Part shown: piece after piece, positions 52,643-61,569 of the stretch
Numbering within the stretch: the stretch's first letter is position 1
Layout of the letters: every line of letters starts with the position of its first letter
DNA from: Bordetella parapertussis
Lineage (GTDB): Bacteria; Pseudomonadota; Gammaproteobacteria; Burkholderiales; SG8-41
Direction: 5' to 3'
DNA: 64,000 nt
NCBI GenBank assembly: GCA_945861275.1
Contig: CAMATZ010000012.1
Span: forward strand, 1-64,000
The notes under the pieces: model-generated
What the model was told of the DNA's origin: nothing
Seen by the model: the letters and a program-made list of their open reading frames with translations, nothing else
Databases searched by the model: none
Program-made: the position numbers and the translations under genes

Positions 52643-53596
52643 ATGAAACTCAAACATAGAATGACCCTATTGAGCGCGCTGATGTTGGCGGGCGCAACCA
52701 TGACAGTAGACGCAGCGTATCCCGAAAAAAACATTCAGTACATTATTCCGTTTGTCCCAGGCGGCGAATCCGACATCATGGCGCGCTGGCAGCAGACGGT
52801 GTTTCGCAAGAAAAATAAGACCGAACTCATCGTCGTCAACAAACCCGGCGCGGGCGGCGGCGTCGCGTGGGCGCAATTGAACAGCCTGTCGGCGGATGGT
52901 TATTCCATCGTCGGCTGCAACCTGCCGCATATCGTATTGCAGCCGCTGGAAGGCATTGTGCAGTACAAGACCACCGATATCACGCCGGCGTACTGGTTTC
53001 ACTACACCGCCGATGCGCTGATCGTTGCCTCCGACAGCCCCTATAAAACGTTTGCCGATCTGGTGAAAGCGGTAAAGGCGCAGCCGGGAAAACTGACGTT
53101 CGCAGGCTCAGCGACATTTTCCGCCAATCACGTGGCGCATGAAAAGTTCAATCTCTACACCGATTCCAAAAGCACCTACGTGCCGTTCAAGGGCACCGGC
53201 GAGATGATTCAGTCGATCATTGGCAAACATGTCACCGGCGCCCTGTCGTATGTGCCGCTGGCGATGCAGCAGCGCAGCCGCATGCGCATGCTGGCGGTGG
53301 CGCTCGACAAACGCCATCCGGCGTTCCCCGAAGTGCCAACCTTCAAGGAGCTCGGCTTCAAATGGGTGGACGGCGCGTATCGCGGCGTCGCGGTGCCGAA
53401 ATCAACGCCGCGCGATGTCCAGAAGCGCGTGTCCGACATGATGGCCGAACTCAACAAAGATCCCGATATCCTCAAGTGGATGGCCGATGGCGGCTTCGAA
53501 GTGGTCGATATACCCTTCGACAAAAGTGCCGCGTTCATCAAAGAGCGCAGCAAGGATTACCTGGAAGCCGCCAGGGCCATGGGCCTGGTCAAATAG
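52643..53596 (+). CDS. Bug-family receptor, divergent subfamily
   Basis: 317 aa; SD ggagaggtaaag before ATG. Signal peptide LSALMLAGATMTVDAA. YIIPFVPGGESDIMARWQQ and NKPGAGGGVAWAQL are recognisable, but the DGYTLL segment is ADGYSIVGCNLPHIVLQPL, and YKG is replaced by YVPFKGTGEMIQSIIGKHVTGALSY. Aromatic-rich YWFHYTADALIVASD is not seen in the others. The pocket likely suits another ligand. It follows a broken CoA-transferase, perhaps its former metabolic partner. Confidence 0.87.
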   Translation: MKLKHRMTLLSALMLAGATMTVDAAYPEKNIQYIIPFVPGGESDIMARWQQTVFRKKNKTELIVVNKPGAGGGVAWAQLNSLSADGYSIVGCNLPHIVLQPLEGIVQYKTTDITPAYWFHYTADALIVASDSPYKTFADLVKAVKAQPGKLTFAGSATFSANHVAHEKFNLYTDSKSTYVPFKGTGEMIQSIIGKHVTGALSYVPLAMQQRSRMRMLAVALDKRHPAFPEVPTFKELGFKWVDGAYRGVAVPKSTPRDVQKRVSDMMAELNKDPDILKWMADGGFEVVDIPFDKSAAFIKERSKDYLEAARAMGLVK

Positions 53597-53688
53597 CGCT
53601 GCCGGGCATGCGTTTGGCGCTCAGGCATCAACAGCGCTACACTATGCCGCGATTTCCACAATTATTTTGACTCACGAGGAAGACCATT

Positions 53689-54366
53689 ATGCCCAAGCCT
53701 GCCGCTACAACCCAACTGCAAATCGATATCGTTTCTGACGTGGTTTGACCCTGGTGTTACATCGGGCAGCGCCGGCTTGAAGCGGCGTTAAAGCTGCTGC
53801 AGCAGCAGTTGCCCGATGTGAAGCCCGCCGTGCGCTGGCTGCCTTTTCAGTTGAATCCCGATCTGCCGGCGGAAGGTATTCCGCGCGTGGATTACATCGC
53901 TCGCAAATTCGGCACGCGCGGCAAGGGTAATTATGAGCGCGTGGCCAAGGTGGGCGAGAGCGTGGGCATTCCGTTTGCGTTCGACAAGATAGAGGTGCAG
54001 CCCAACACGCTGAACGCGCATCGCCTGCTGCATTATGCCGGGCAGCACCAACGGCAGGAAGCAGTGGCTGAAGTGTTGTTCAACGCCTATTTCATCGAAG
54101 GCGCCAATCTCACCGACGTTGATACGCTGGCGGGCATTGCGAAAAAAGCCGGGCTCGATGGTGACGCCGCCAAAACCTATCTGGCGAGCGATACCGACCG
54201 TGACACGGTCGCCGGCGCGGATGTGGATGCGCGCAACGCCGGCATCGGTGGCGTGCCGTTTTTTATTTTCAATCACGCGGTCGGCGTGTCGGGCGCGCAG
54301 GAGCCGGAGCAGTTGTTGCAGGCCATGTTGCAGGCGATGCAGCCGCCGGTGGCACGCACCGGTTAA
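53689..54366 (+). CDS. FrnE/DsbA-family oxidoreductase, probable selenoprotein (TGA at codon 20)
   Basis: 225 aa if TGA 53746-53748 is read as selenocysteine. ATG 53689 with SD gaggaag. The frame gives LQIDIVSDVV-U-PWCYIGQRRLEAAL, exactly where FrnE-family proteins have CPWCYIG; the second Cys is kept. After the TGA the frame is open for 206 codons and fully FrnE-like: VRWLPFQLNPDLPAEGIPR, NTLNAHRLLHYA, VLFNAYFIEGANLTDVDTLAGIA, and the cis-Pro loop GIGGVPFFIFN near residue 185. A hairpin fitting a bacterial SECIS lies 19 nt after the TGA. The other reading is a nonsense mutation; exact placement at the catalytic Cys, an undamaged frame, and the hairpin argue against it. Cytoplasmic thiol/selenol redox enzyme by family. 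Confidence 0.75.
53768..53789 (+). promoter_or_regulatory. Candidate bacterial SECIS hairpin
   Basis: Stem CGCCG (53770-53774) / CGGCG (53783-53787), extended by G-U and A-U pairs (53769:53788, 53768:53789), closes an 8-nt loop gcttgaag that begins with G. The loop begins 26 nt after the TGA, inside the range known for bacterial SECIS elements. A second possible stem (ctggtg / cgccgg) nearer the TGA competes with it. Confidence 0.55.
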
Positions 54367-54384
54367 TAGCGCTGTGTCAGAATT

Positions 54385-54536
54385 TGTAGCCCGGAAGAAG
54401 CGCAGCGTATTCCGGGAGAGTGTCGAACAATGACCGACATTGCGCTTCAACGGATGCGAATATCCGCGCGCAATTGCAGGCGATGATTACTGTGGCCAGG
54501 GTTCCCCGGAATACGCTGCGCTTCTTCCGGGCTACA
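54385..54536. repeat. Inverted repeat of the 'gtagcccggaagaagcgcagc' type
   Basis: Arms 54385-54416 (tgtagcccggaagaagcgca...) and 54504-54536 are reverse complements over ~32 nt, 87 nt apart. Similar gtagcccgg-type repeats are widespread intergenic elements. It sits between the FrnE gene and the convergent mfd end and could stop transcription from both sides. Confidence 0.85.
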
Positions 54537-54586
54537 GGCTGCGCTTGTGCCGCGCCAGTTTCTCGGCCACCTTCTGAATTAAAGCG

Positions 54587-57500
54587 TTATTTCAAAAGTT
54601 TAAAGACATTCTTAATGAACGAAACACGTGCCGTAACATCCGCCGTGGCGGCTGTGATGCGCAGTTTGTCCTGCCCTGCCAGTTTGTAATTGCGCTGGGT
54701 CTGTATGAGTTTGATGATCTTCATCGGATCAATCGGCGGCTGCGGTATGAACTGCAACTGTATCGCGGCGTCGCTCGCGTCAATTCGCGCGATGCCCAGT
54801 GGCTTGGCTGCGAGACGCAGCCGGTGGCTGTCGATCAGCGCGCGCGCCGCACCCGGTAATTCGCCGAAGCGGTCGATTAACTCTTCGCGCAGGCGTTCGA
54901 GTTCCTCGTCGTTATCGCAATGGGCGAGGCGTTTGTAAAGCACCAGGCGCTCGTGCACGTCGCTGCAATAATCCGGCGGCAGCAACGCGGGCACATGCAG
55001 ATTGATTTCGGTGGTGACGCCCAAAGGGGCTGCGAGATCGGGCACTTTGCCCAGCTTCAGTGCGCGCACCGCGGTGTCGAGCATGGCGGCGTACATATTG
55101 AAGCCGACTTCCTGCATCTCGCCGCTTTGCGATTCGCCGAGCACTTCACCCGCGCCGCGAATTTCAAGGTCGTGCATGGCGAGAAAAAAGCCGGAACCGA
55201 GTTCTTCCATCATCTGTATCGCTTCCAGACGCTTTTTGGCCTGGGTGGTGATGTTGCCTTCATCGGGCAGCAGCAGATAGGCATACGCCTGATGGTGCGA
55301 ACGTCCGACGCGCCCGCGCAACTGGTGCAGTTGGGCGAGGCCAAAGCGGTCGGCGCGGTTGATGATGATGGTGTTGGCGGTGGGAATGTCGATGCCGGTC
55401 TCGATGATGGTGGTGCATAACAGCACATTGAAGCGTTGCTGATAAAAATCGCGCATCGCCAGTTCCAGATCGCGCTCGCGCATCTGTCCGTGCGCGACGC
55501 GTATGCTCGCTTCCGGCAGCAGTTGTGTGAGTGTTTCTTCGAGGTGGCGTATGGTATTTATTTCATTGTGCAGAAAATAAATCTGCCCGCCGCGCTTTAA
55601 CTCGCGCAACACGGCCTCGCGGATTTGCGCCTTCGAGTAGCGTGTGACGAAGGTCTTGATCGCCAGGCGCCGCTGCGGAGCGGTGGCAATCACCGAAAAA
55701 TCACGCAGGCCTTCCATCGACAACGCCAGTGTGCGCGGAATCGGCGTGGCGGTGAGCGTCAGCACATCCACCTCGGCGCGCAGCGCCTTCAGCTGCTCTT
55801 TGTGGCGCACACCGAAGCGGTGTTCTTCGTCGATGATGACCAGGCCGAGATTTTTGAATTTAACACCGCGTTGCACCAGCTTGTGCGTGCCGATGGCGAT
55901 ATCGACGCTGCCGGCGGCGAGGCCCGCGAGCGCTGTGGTTTGTTCCTGCGCAGAACGAAAGCGCGACAGCTCGGCGATCTTTACCGGCCACTCGGCAAAA
56001 CGATCGCTGAAGGTGTTGTAGTGCTGCTCCGCCAGCAGCGTGGTGGGAACGAGTACCGCGACCTGCTTGCCGTCTGCCACCGCAACGTAGGCGGCACGCA
56101 GCGCAACTTCGGTTTTGCCAAAGCCCACATCGCCGCAGATCAGGCGATCCATCGGCTTGCCGCTGGTCAGATCATCGAGCGTGGCCTTGATGGCAGCGGC
56201 CTGATCGGGCGTTTCCTCGAACGGAAAGCCCTCGGCAAACGCTTCGTAATCATGGTGTTTGAGCGTGAATGCATGTCCCATGCGCAGGGCGCGTTGCGCG
56301 TAAAGATTCAGCAATTCGGCCGCAGTGTCGTGGGCCTGCGCCGCGGCTTTCTTTTTGGCTTTTTCCCATTGCCCGCTGCCCAGCATATGCAGCGGCGCCT
56401 GATCGGCCGCAGCACCACTGTAGCGGCTGATCAGATGCAGACTCGATACCGGCACATACAGCTTGTCACCGTTGGCGTATTCGAGGGTGAGGAATTCGCA
56501 CAGTTGATCGGTCAGGCCTTCGCCCAGATCCATGCTGTGCAAGCCGAGGTAACGCCCGATGCCGTGCTGCTCATGTACCACCGGATCGCCGATTTTGACT
56601 TCGGACAGATCGCGCAGCATGCCCTCAACGGTGGTCTTGCGTGTTTCGCGCGCACCGCGGTTGCGTGCCTGCGTGGCGTAGAGTTCGTTTTCGGTGACGA
56701 CGGCAAAGCGCGCATCCGCCATGGAAAAACCGCTGTTTAGCGGCCCCACGCCCAGCATGAAGCGCGCAGGCGAGGTGCGGAAATCCTCAAAGCTGGCAGC
56801 AGGCACGGGGCGCAAATCATACTCAGCCAGATAATCCTGCATGGTTTCGCGCCGGCCAGGACTGTCGGCGAGCAGCAGCACGCGGCCACTGTAGCCCTGC
56901 AGAAACTGGCTCAGGTGGTGCAACGGGTTTTCAGCACGACGTTCAACGGCAAGCAGCGGCAACGCCACGGTTGAGAGTTGAGCGTTGGCAGTTGGCAGGG
57001 GAGGGAGGTGTTGCTCCGAACTCTCAACGCCCAACGCCGCACTCGAAGTCACGATTTCCACTCGTGCAAACGGCTTGATCGAGCCAAAAAATTCATCCGG
57101 CGCGAGAAACAAATCGTGCGGCGGCATCACCGGGTTGGCGCGATCGCCGCGCAGCATGGCGTAGCGGCTGTGCGTGTCCTGCCAGAAGGCGTCTACAGCT
57201 GCTTGCAGGCCGTGCGCCGCGCAGATGACGGTGCCTGCGGGAAGATAGTCGGTGAAGCGCGCGGTGTTTTCATAAAACAGCGGCAGGTAATATTCGATGC
57301 CGGCGCTGGGCACGCCTTTGGAAATGTCTTTGTAAATGCGGCTCTTCGAGGGATCACCTTCGAAGTGGATGCGAAAATTCTGCCTGAAGCGAGCCTGCGC
57401 GGCTTCGTCCATCGGAAATTCGCGCGCCGGCAGCAGGCGCACTTCATTCACCTTGTAGATGGAGCGTTGCGAGTCAACATCGAAGCTGCGTATCGAATCA

Positions 57501-58051
57501 ATGTCTTCGTCAAACAAATCAATGCGATACGGCAGTGCGCTGCCCATCGGAAAAATATCGATCAGCCCGCCGCGGAAACTGTATTCGCCTGGCGCGACGA
57601 CCTGTGTCACGTGGGTGTAACCAGCGATGGTGCACTGGCGGCGCAGTTCCTCGGGCGAAAGTTTGCCGCCTTGCTTGAAGAAAAACGTATTGGCGGCCAG
57701 ATACGCCACCGGCATCAGGCGCGTAAGCGCCGTGGTGACGGGCACGATGGCGACATCGAAGGTGGCACGCATCATTTCGTAGAGCGTGGCGAGGCGCTCC
57801 GACACCAGATCATTGTGCGGCGAAAACTGATCGTAGGGCAGGGTTTCCCAGTCAGGGAAGACGCAGGTTTTTAACGCCGGCGCGAAGAACGCGAGTTCCG
57901 ACTGCAGGCGTTGTGCGGCGGATGCGTCAGCGGTAATCACCAGCAGCGGACGCACCAATCCCGCCAGTTCCGCGATGGCCAGGGCATCGGATGAACCGTG
58001 AAACGGGCCAGCCCGCACGCGTTCGCCGGGCCGAGGCGCTACCGCCAACAT
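54587..58051 (-). CDS. mfd: Transcription-repair coupling factor Mfd
   Basis: 1154 aa, normal length. N-terminal UvrB-homology part; RNA polymerase-interaction (CarD/Tudor-like) region with DPVVHEQHGIGRYLGLHSMD near 480; then the superfamily 2 translocase: DRLICGDVGFGKTEVALRAAYVA (Walker A), GLVIIDEEHRFGVRHKEQL (DEEH box), LTLTATPIPRTL, and RVGRSHHQAYAYLL (motif VI). The C-terminal TRCF domain closes it. Removes stalled RNA polymerase and recruits UvrA. Starts at ATG 58051, divergent from the next small ORF. Confidence 0.98.
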   Translation of the reverse strand: MLAVAPRPGERVRAGPFHGSSDALAIAELAGLVRPLLVITADASAAQRLQSELAFFAPALKTCVFPDWETLPYDQFSPHNDLVSERLATLYEMMRATFDVAIVPVTTALTRLMPVAYLAANTFFFKQGGKLSPEELRRQCTIAGYTHVTQVVAPGEYSFRGGLIDIFPMGSALPYRIDLFDEDIDSIRSFDVDSQRSIYKVNEVRLLPAREFPMDEAAQARFRQNFRIHFEGDPSKSRIYKDISKGVPSAGIEYYLPLFYENTARFTDYLPAGTVICAAHGLQAAVDAFWQDTHSRYAMLRGDRANPVMPPHDLFLAPDEFFGSIKPFARVEIVTSSAALGVESSEQHLPPLPTANAQLSTVALPLLAVERRAENPLHHLSQFLQGYSGRVLLLADSPGRRETMQDYLAEYDLRPVPAASFEDFRTSPARFMLGVGPLNSGFSMADARFAVVTENELYATQARNRGARETRKTTVEGMLRDLSEVKIGDPVVHEQHGIGRYLGLHSMDLGEGLTDQLCEFLTLEYANGDKLYVPVSSLHLISRYSGAAADQAPLHMLGSGQWEKAKKKAAAQAHDTAAELLNLYAQRALRMGHAFTLKHHDYEAFAEGFPFEETPDQAAAIKATLDDLTSGKPMDRLICGDVGFGKTEVALRAAYVAVADGKQVAVLVPTTLLAEQHYNTFSDRFAEWPVKIAELSRFRSAQEQTTALAGLAAGSVDIAIGTHKLVQRGVKFKNLGLVIIDEEHRFGVRHKEQLKALRAEVDVLTLTATPIPRTLALSMEGLRDFSVIATAPQRRLAIKTFVTRYSKAQIREAVLRELKRGGQIYFLHNEINTIRHLEETLTQLLPEASIRVAHGQMRERDLELAMRDFYQQRFNVLLCTTIIETGIDIPTANTIIINRADRFGLAQLHQLRGRVGRSHHQAYAYLLLPDEGNITTQAKKRLEAIQMMEELGSGFFLAMHDLEIRGAGEVLGESQSGEMQEVGFNMYAAMLDTAVRALKLGKVPDLAAPLGVTTEINLHVPALLPPDYCSDVHERLVLYKRLAHCDNDEELERLREELIDRFGELPGAARALIDSHRLRLAAKPLGIARIDASDAAIQLQFIPQPPIDPMKIIKLIQTQRNYKLAGQDKLRITAATADVTARVSFIKNVFKLLK

Positions 58052-58115
58052 GGTTGCTGCATCAAAAAAGCTTTATTATACCGGCACTTAATGCAGGTAA
58101 GCAGATGGAGGCGAG

Positions 58116-58235
58116 ATGAGCGTCGTGTTTGCAGTAGTGACGCTGGCGCTGGTTTTGGCGACTTGGGGTTCTCCACCAGCAATGCGGGCGGGGACAGCGG
58201 CAGTAGCTGCGGGGGCGGCGGTGGGAATTGAATAA
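58116..58235 (+). CDS. Small hydrophobic ORF, possibly frameshifted Gly/Ser/Cys-tailed peptide
   Basis: ATG 58116 has a strong SD (ggagg, 58107-58111). It reads a hydrophobic N-terminus MSVVFAVVTLALVLAT and then WGSPPAM... to a stop after 39 codons. In the -1 frame the same DNA gives LGFSTSNAGGDSGSSCGGGGGN and a stop at 58231, a tail typical of small membrane-associated Gly/Cys-rich peptides. A one-base indel near 58160 could have split one gene of about 38 codons. No family named; could also be chance. Confidence 0.4.
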   Translation: MSVVFAVVTLALVLATWGSPPAMRAGTAAVAAGAAVGIE

Positions 58236-58632
58236 TTCTCAGAATGCCGTCGTGCCTAATTGGTTAAGGCGTTTCTGGAGCGGTGTAGGCTGGTTCGGAG
58301 TGGCCTTGCTCATTTATCTGTCGTTTGCCCCGAAGCCGCCCACGATTGATATGGAGCTAGGCGACAAGATCGGGCACCTGCTCGCCTACGGTACACTTAT
58401 GTTTTGGTGGGCACAGCACTTCGGTACCACACGTAAGCGTTTCGAATTGGCGGCAGCATTGATAGCGCTGGGTATTGCTATTGAGTTCGTGCAAGGATGG
58501 ACCGGATGGCGAGCCTTCGAAGTTGTGGACATGGTGGCAGATGCCGCGGGTGTTCTTTTGGGTGGTGTAATCGCCTCACTTACGCCGAATTTATTGCGTG
58601 CGTTGGCGTATCGTCTTAGTGCTAAGACGTGA
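58228..58632 (+). CDS. VanZ-like small membrane protein
   Basis: 134 aa from TTG 58228; GTG 58252 is another possible start. Four hydrophobic helices with the VanZ-like landmarks: LLIYLSFAPKPP, LGDKIGHLLAYGTLMFWWAQ (the D-K-(I/L)-x-H motif), AALIALGIAIEFVQGWTGWRAFEVVDMVADAAGVLLG (E-x-x-Q...D-x-x-D/N). Inner membrane; the fold is related to VanZ, whose bacterial roles are mostly unproven. It ends 28 nt before a convergent gene. Confidence 0.85.
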   Translation: MNNSQNAVVPNWLRRFWSGVGWFGVALLIYLSFAPKPPTIDMELGDKIGHLLAYGTLMFWWAQHFGTTRKRFELAAALIALGIAIEFVQGWTGWRAFEVVDMVADAAGVLLGGVIASLTPNLLRALAYRLSAKT

Positions 58633-58636
58633 TTTC

Positions 58637-58655
58637 GTAACTGTTTGTTTTTAAT
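58637..58655 (+). repeat. AT-rich dispersed motif, copy 7
   Basis: gtaactgtttgtttttaat, in the 28-nt gap between convergent genes; 17 of 19 bases like the copy before htpG when one T is skipped. Confidence 0.5.
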
Positions 58656-58660
58656 AAATA

Positions 58661-59758
58661 TTATCGTGTCCCTACCTGCGCCCGGTTAATCGCTACCGGA
58701 ATTCGCCTCGGCCCGAACGGCGTGCCAAACTTTTCCGCATAACGCCCGGCGATGGCCGTGCCGCAATCGGGGCAGTTTCCGTGCGCAGTCACGCGGTATG
58801 CGCCGATGCGATACCAGTCGCGCACGATCAGCGCTTTATTGCAACCGGGGCAGTAGGTTGAGCCGCCGCGCTCATCATGCACATTGCCGGTGTAGACGTA
58901 ATTCAAGCCTTCGTTTAATGCGATGTTGCGCGCGCGCGTGAGTGTGGCGGGCGGCGTGGCGGGAATGTCGCGCATTTTGTGGTCGGGATGAAACGCGGTG
59001 AAATGCAGCGGCACATCAGAGCCGAGTTCTTTTTTGATCCACTGGCATTCGGCGGTGAGTTCTTCGTCTGAATCATTTTTGCCGGGGATCAGCAGCGTGG
59101 TGATTTCAAACCATACGCGGGTTTCGTGCCTGAGGTAGACCAGGGTATCGAGCACCGGCTGCAAGTGTGAAGCGCATTGCTTGAAATAGAATTCGTCGGT
59201 AAAGGCTTTCAGGTCAACGTTGGCCGCGTCCATTTTGGCGTAGAACTCGCGTCGTGGCGCGGCGTGCATATAACCAGCGGTAACCGCCACGGTTTGCACT
59301 CCTGCCGCGTGGCAGGCGTCGGCGATGTCCATCGCGTATTCGGCGAAAATTACCGGGTCGTTGTAGGTGAACGCCACGCTCTTGCAGCCTGCTGCTTTGG
59401 CGGCATTGGCGATGGCTTGGGGCGTCGCTTGATCGGCAAGCTTATCCATGTCGCGCGATTTGCTGATGTCCCAGTTCTGGCAGAACTTGCAGGCGAGATT
59501 GCAGCCGGCGGTGCCAAACGACAGTACGCTCGACCCCGGGTAAAAATGATTGAGTGGCTTTTTTTCGATGGGATCGATGCAAAAACCCGATGAGCGGCCA
59601 TAGGTGGTGAGCACCATTTCATCACCTGCACGCTGGCGCACAAAACACGCGCCGCGCTGGCCTTCATGCAGCCTGCAATCGCGCGGACACAAATCGCATT
59701 GCATGCGCCCGTCGTCGAGCAGGTGCCACCAGCGTGCCGGGTAGGCTTGCGCGTTCAT
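58661..59758 (-). CDS. AmmeMemoRadiSam system radical SAM enzyme
   Basis: 365 aa from ATG 59758. Radical SAM cluster motif CNLACKFC (CxxxCxxC) inside SFGTAGCNLACKFCQNWDISKS. An N-terminal CDLCPRDCRLHEGQRGACF four-Cys segment and a C-terminal zinc-ribbon-like pair (YCPGCNKAL ... GNCPDCGTAI) are typical for the family, which resembles pyruvate-formate-lyase activases. It starts 2 nt after the AMMECR1 stop; the three subunit genes form one operon. The role of the system in bacteria is not established. Confidence 0.93.
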   Translation of the reverse strand: MNAQAYPARWWHLLDDGRMQCDLCPRDCRLHEGQRGACFVRQRAGDEMVLTTYGRSSGFCIDPIEKKPLNHFYPGSSVLSFGTAGCNLACKFCQNWDISKSRDMDKLADQATPQAIANAAKAAGCKSVAFTYNDPVIFAEYAMDIADACHAAGVQTVAVTAGYMHAAPRREFYAKMDAANVDLKAFTDEFYFKQCASHLQPVLDTLVYLRHETRVWFEITTLLIPGKNDSDEELTAECQWIKKELGSDVPLHFTAFHPDHKMRDIPATPPATLTRARNIALNEGLNYVYTGNVHDERGGSTYCPGCNKALIVRDWYRIGAYRVTAHGNCPDCGTAIAGRYAEKFGTPFGPRRIPVAINRAQVGTR

Positions 59759-59760
59759 GG

Positions 59761-60333
59761 TCAGGGCTGCTGCTGCGGCTCGCGCAGTTTTGCCACGGTG
59801 TAGGTGTGGATGCGGATGCCGGGCTCCCAAAAATTCGGCGGCAGTCCGGCTTTTTGCTTGAGCGTGGCCATGAACATGGCGGGGTCGGAAAAGTTGTCCC
59901 ACACTTGCGGCAGGTAGGTGCTGCGATGATGGCCGTATTCGAATATGACGCCATGCACATGGGGCTGCAGTTGCGAAAGTGCTGTGGCTTCGTCGGTGAA
60001 ATGCAATGCGCTCAGCGCCGACAGCAGCGAAATTTCAAGGCTGATGTTTTCAAACTCGGCAGCCGTCAGTGGCTTGAAGCGCGGATCTTTAAACGCGGCC
60101 GCCAGTGCGTTGGCTTTCACATCATCGAGCAGCGGACGGTGCGCCCGCAGCGAGCCGATGCAGCCGCGCAGTTTTTGTTGCAAATTGAGCGTGATGAACG
60201 ATGCACCCTGCGCGCGCAGCCACGGCGCACTTTCGTCGGCGGCGTGCGTTTTGCCGAGTTGGCCGGCAATCGATGCGCGCGCTATAGGCAGCAGCGTGCC
60301 TGCGGCTTCAATGAGCGGTACGGGGTTGTTCAT
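59761..60333 (-). CDS. AmmeMemoRadiSam system protein A (AMMECR1 domain)
   Basis: 190 aa from ATG 60333. AMMECR1 signature LRGCIGSLRAHRPLLDDVKANALAAAFKDPRF, with LEISLLSAL and GHHRSTYLPQVWDNF following. It overlaps the end of the Memo gene by 26 nt, showing translational coupling. Cytoplasmic; function unknown. Confidence 0.93.
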   Translation of the reverse strand: MNNPVPLIEAAGTLLPIARASIAGQLGKTHAADESAPWLRAQGASFITLNLQQKLRGCIGSLRAHRPLLDDVKANALAAAFKDPRFKPLTAAEFENISLEISLLSALSALHFTDEATALSQLQPHVHGVIFEYGHHRSTYLPQVWDNFSDPAMFMATLKQKAGLPPNFWEPGIRIHTYTVAKLREPQQQP

Positions 60334-61117
60334 AATAGGCAAATGAACCGTAGCCGACCACGCGCATTTTGTCGCCGGCAGTGTCGCCGGAATTGCGCAC
60401 ATCGATCATCACGGGCTTCAGCCGGCGCTGTTGCGCCAGCAGGTTAAGCCCGTTGACGGGCGTGGCGCCACAGGCTTGCTGGTGACTGATGTCCGTGCGC
60501 AAACCGAGTATCGCCTGTGCGGTGCCATTATCCATGGTTTGCGCGTCTGCGTAAGGCAGGTAGTGCGACAGATCTGAACTGATCACAATCAGCGTTTCGT
60601 CGCCGCCCCACAGCATATCGATTACCGCCGCAACCTGTTGCGCCGAGGCGCGTCCCACAGCCAGCGGCAGCAGGGAGAATTCGTCGATGACTTTCTGCAG
60701 AAACGGCAGCTGCACTTCAAGAGAATGTTCCAGCCGGTGCGCCTCTGCGTTGGCGCCCACGTAGGACAGCGCCATGAGTTTTTTTACCGCATCGGCAGCG
60801 ATGGGTACTGTGCCCAGTGGCGTGGTAAATGCATCCACGCCGGGCAGCGCCATGCCGTGTATGGTGACGCGGTGTGTCGGCCCCAGCAGCACCACGCGCT
60901 TGATACGCGCCCGCGCGGGAGTGATCAACGCATAGATGCTCGCCGCTACCGGCCCCGAATAAACAAATCCAGCGTGCGGCGCGATGATAGCCTTGGGCAC
61001 TGGCGCCATGGTTGCAGGCGTGGCTGCAACCAGCATCGCATCGACAGCGCGCGCAAGTTCTACTGGCTTGCCGGGGTAGAACATACCGGCGATGGCGGCG
61101 GGGCGCACGGATGACAT
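60308..61117 (-). CDS. AmmeMemoRadiSam system protein B (Memo family)
   Basis: 269 aa from ATG 61117 (SD gagga). Memo fold (related to class III extradiol dioxygenases): RPAAIAGMFYPG at the start, IIAPHAGFVYSGPVAASIY (His ligand), VVLLGPTHRV (second His), EHSLEVQLPFLQ, LIVISSDLSHYLPY (third His). Human MEMO1 binds iron or copper at these His residues. First of the three-gene set on the minus strand, after yidB-like. Confidence 0.93.
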   Translation of the reverse strand: MSSVRPAAIAGMFYPGKPVELARAVDAMLVAATPATMAPVPKAIIAPHAGFVYSGPVAASIYALITPARARIKRVVLLGPTHRVTIHGMALPGVDAFTTPLGTVPIAADAVKKLMALSYVGANAEAHRLEHSLEVQLPFLQKVIDEFSLLPLAVGRASAQQVAAVIDMLWGGDETLIVISSDLSHYLPYADAQTMDNGTAQAILGLRTDISHQQACGATPVNGLNLLAQQRRLKPVMIDVRNSGDTAGDKMRVVGYGSFAYYEQPRTAH

Positions 61118-61137
61118 GGGATTCCTCTTCAGGTTCA

Positions 61138-61569
61138 CTACTTGCCTATATTGAACGCCCCCAGCATTTTTTCAAGCGTATCCAGCTGCGGGATTTGCCC
61201 GTCCGGCGTGAGCTTATCGACCAGGTCCGGCAGGATTTGCGACAGTCCCGACGCCGCATCACCGTGTGACAAACCGGCTGACTTTGCCAGTTGTGCGAGC
61301 AAGCCGCCGCCACCGAGGGCGCTGCTGATCTGATGCGCGGAAACGGGAAGATTCTGTCCGGTGCCCACCCATGAACTCGCGACATTGCCGAGGCCGCCTT
61401 GCGTCAACGCGCCGACCAGTGCGCCCAAGCCACCACCCGCGCCGCCAGCGCCTTTGTTCACAATCATCTGCATCACCGCGTTAATCAGCGCCGCTTGGCC
61501 GGAACCTTGAGCTTGAGATGAGCCTCGGCCGCCCAGCACGGAACCCAGTATCGAGTCGAGTAAACCCAT
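61138..61569 (-). CDS. YidB-family (DUF937) protein
   Basis: 143 aa. MGLLDSILGSVLGG start, Gly-rich middle (GAGGAGGGLGALVGALTQGGLGNVASSWVGTGQNLPVSA) and the ending SGLSQILPDLVDKLTPDGQIP are characteristic of YidB/DUF937. No signal peptide. It is 20 nt before the Memo gene in the same direction. Function not known. Confidence 0.92.
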   Translation of the reverse strand: MGLLDSILGSVLGGRGSSQAQGSGQAALINAVMQMIVNKGAGGAGGGLGALVGALTQGGLGNVASSWVGTGQNLPVSAHQISSALGGGGLLAQLAKSAGLSHGDAASGLSQILPDLVDKLTPDGQIPQLDTLEKMLGAFNIGK

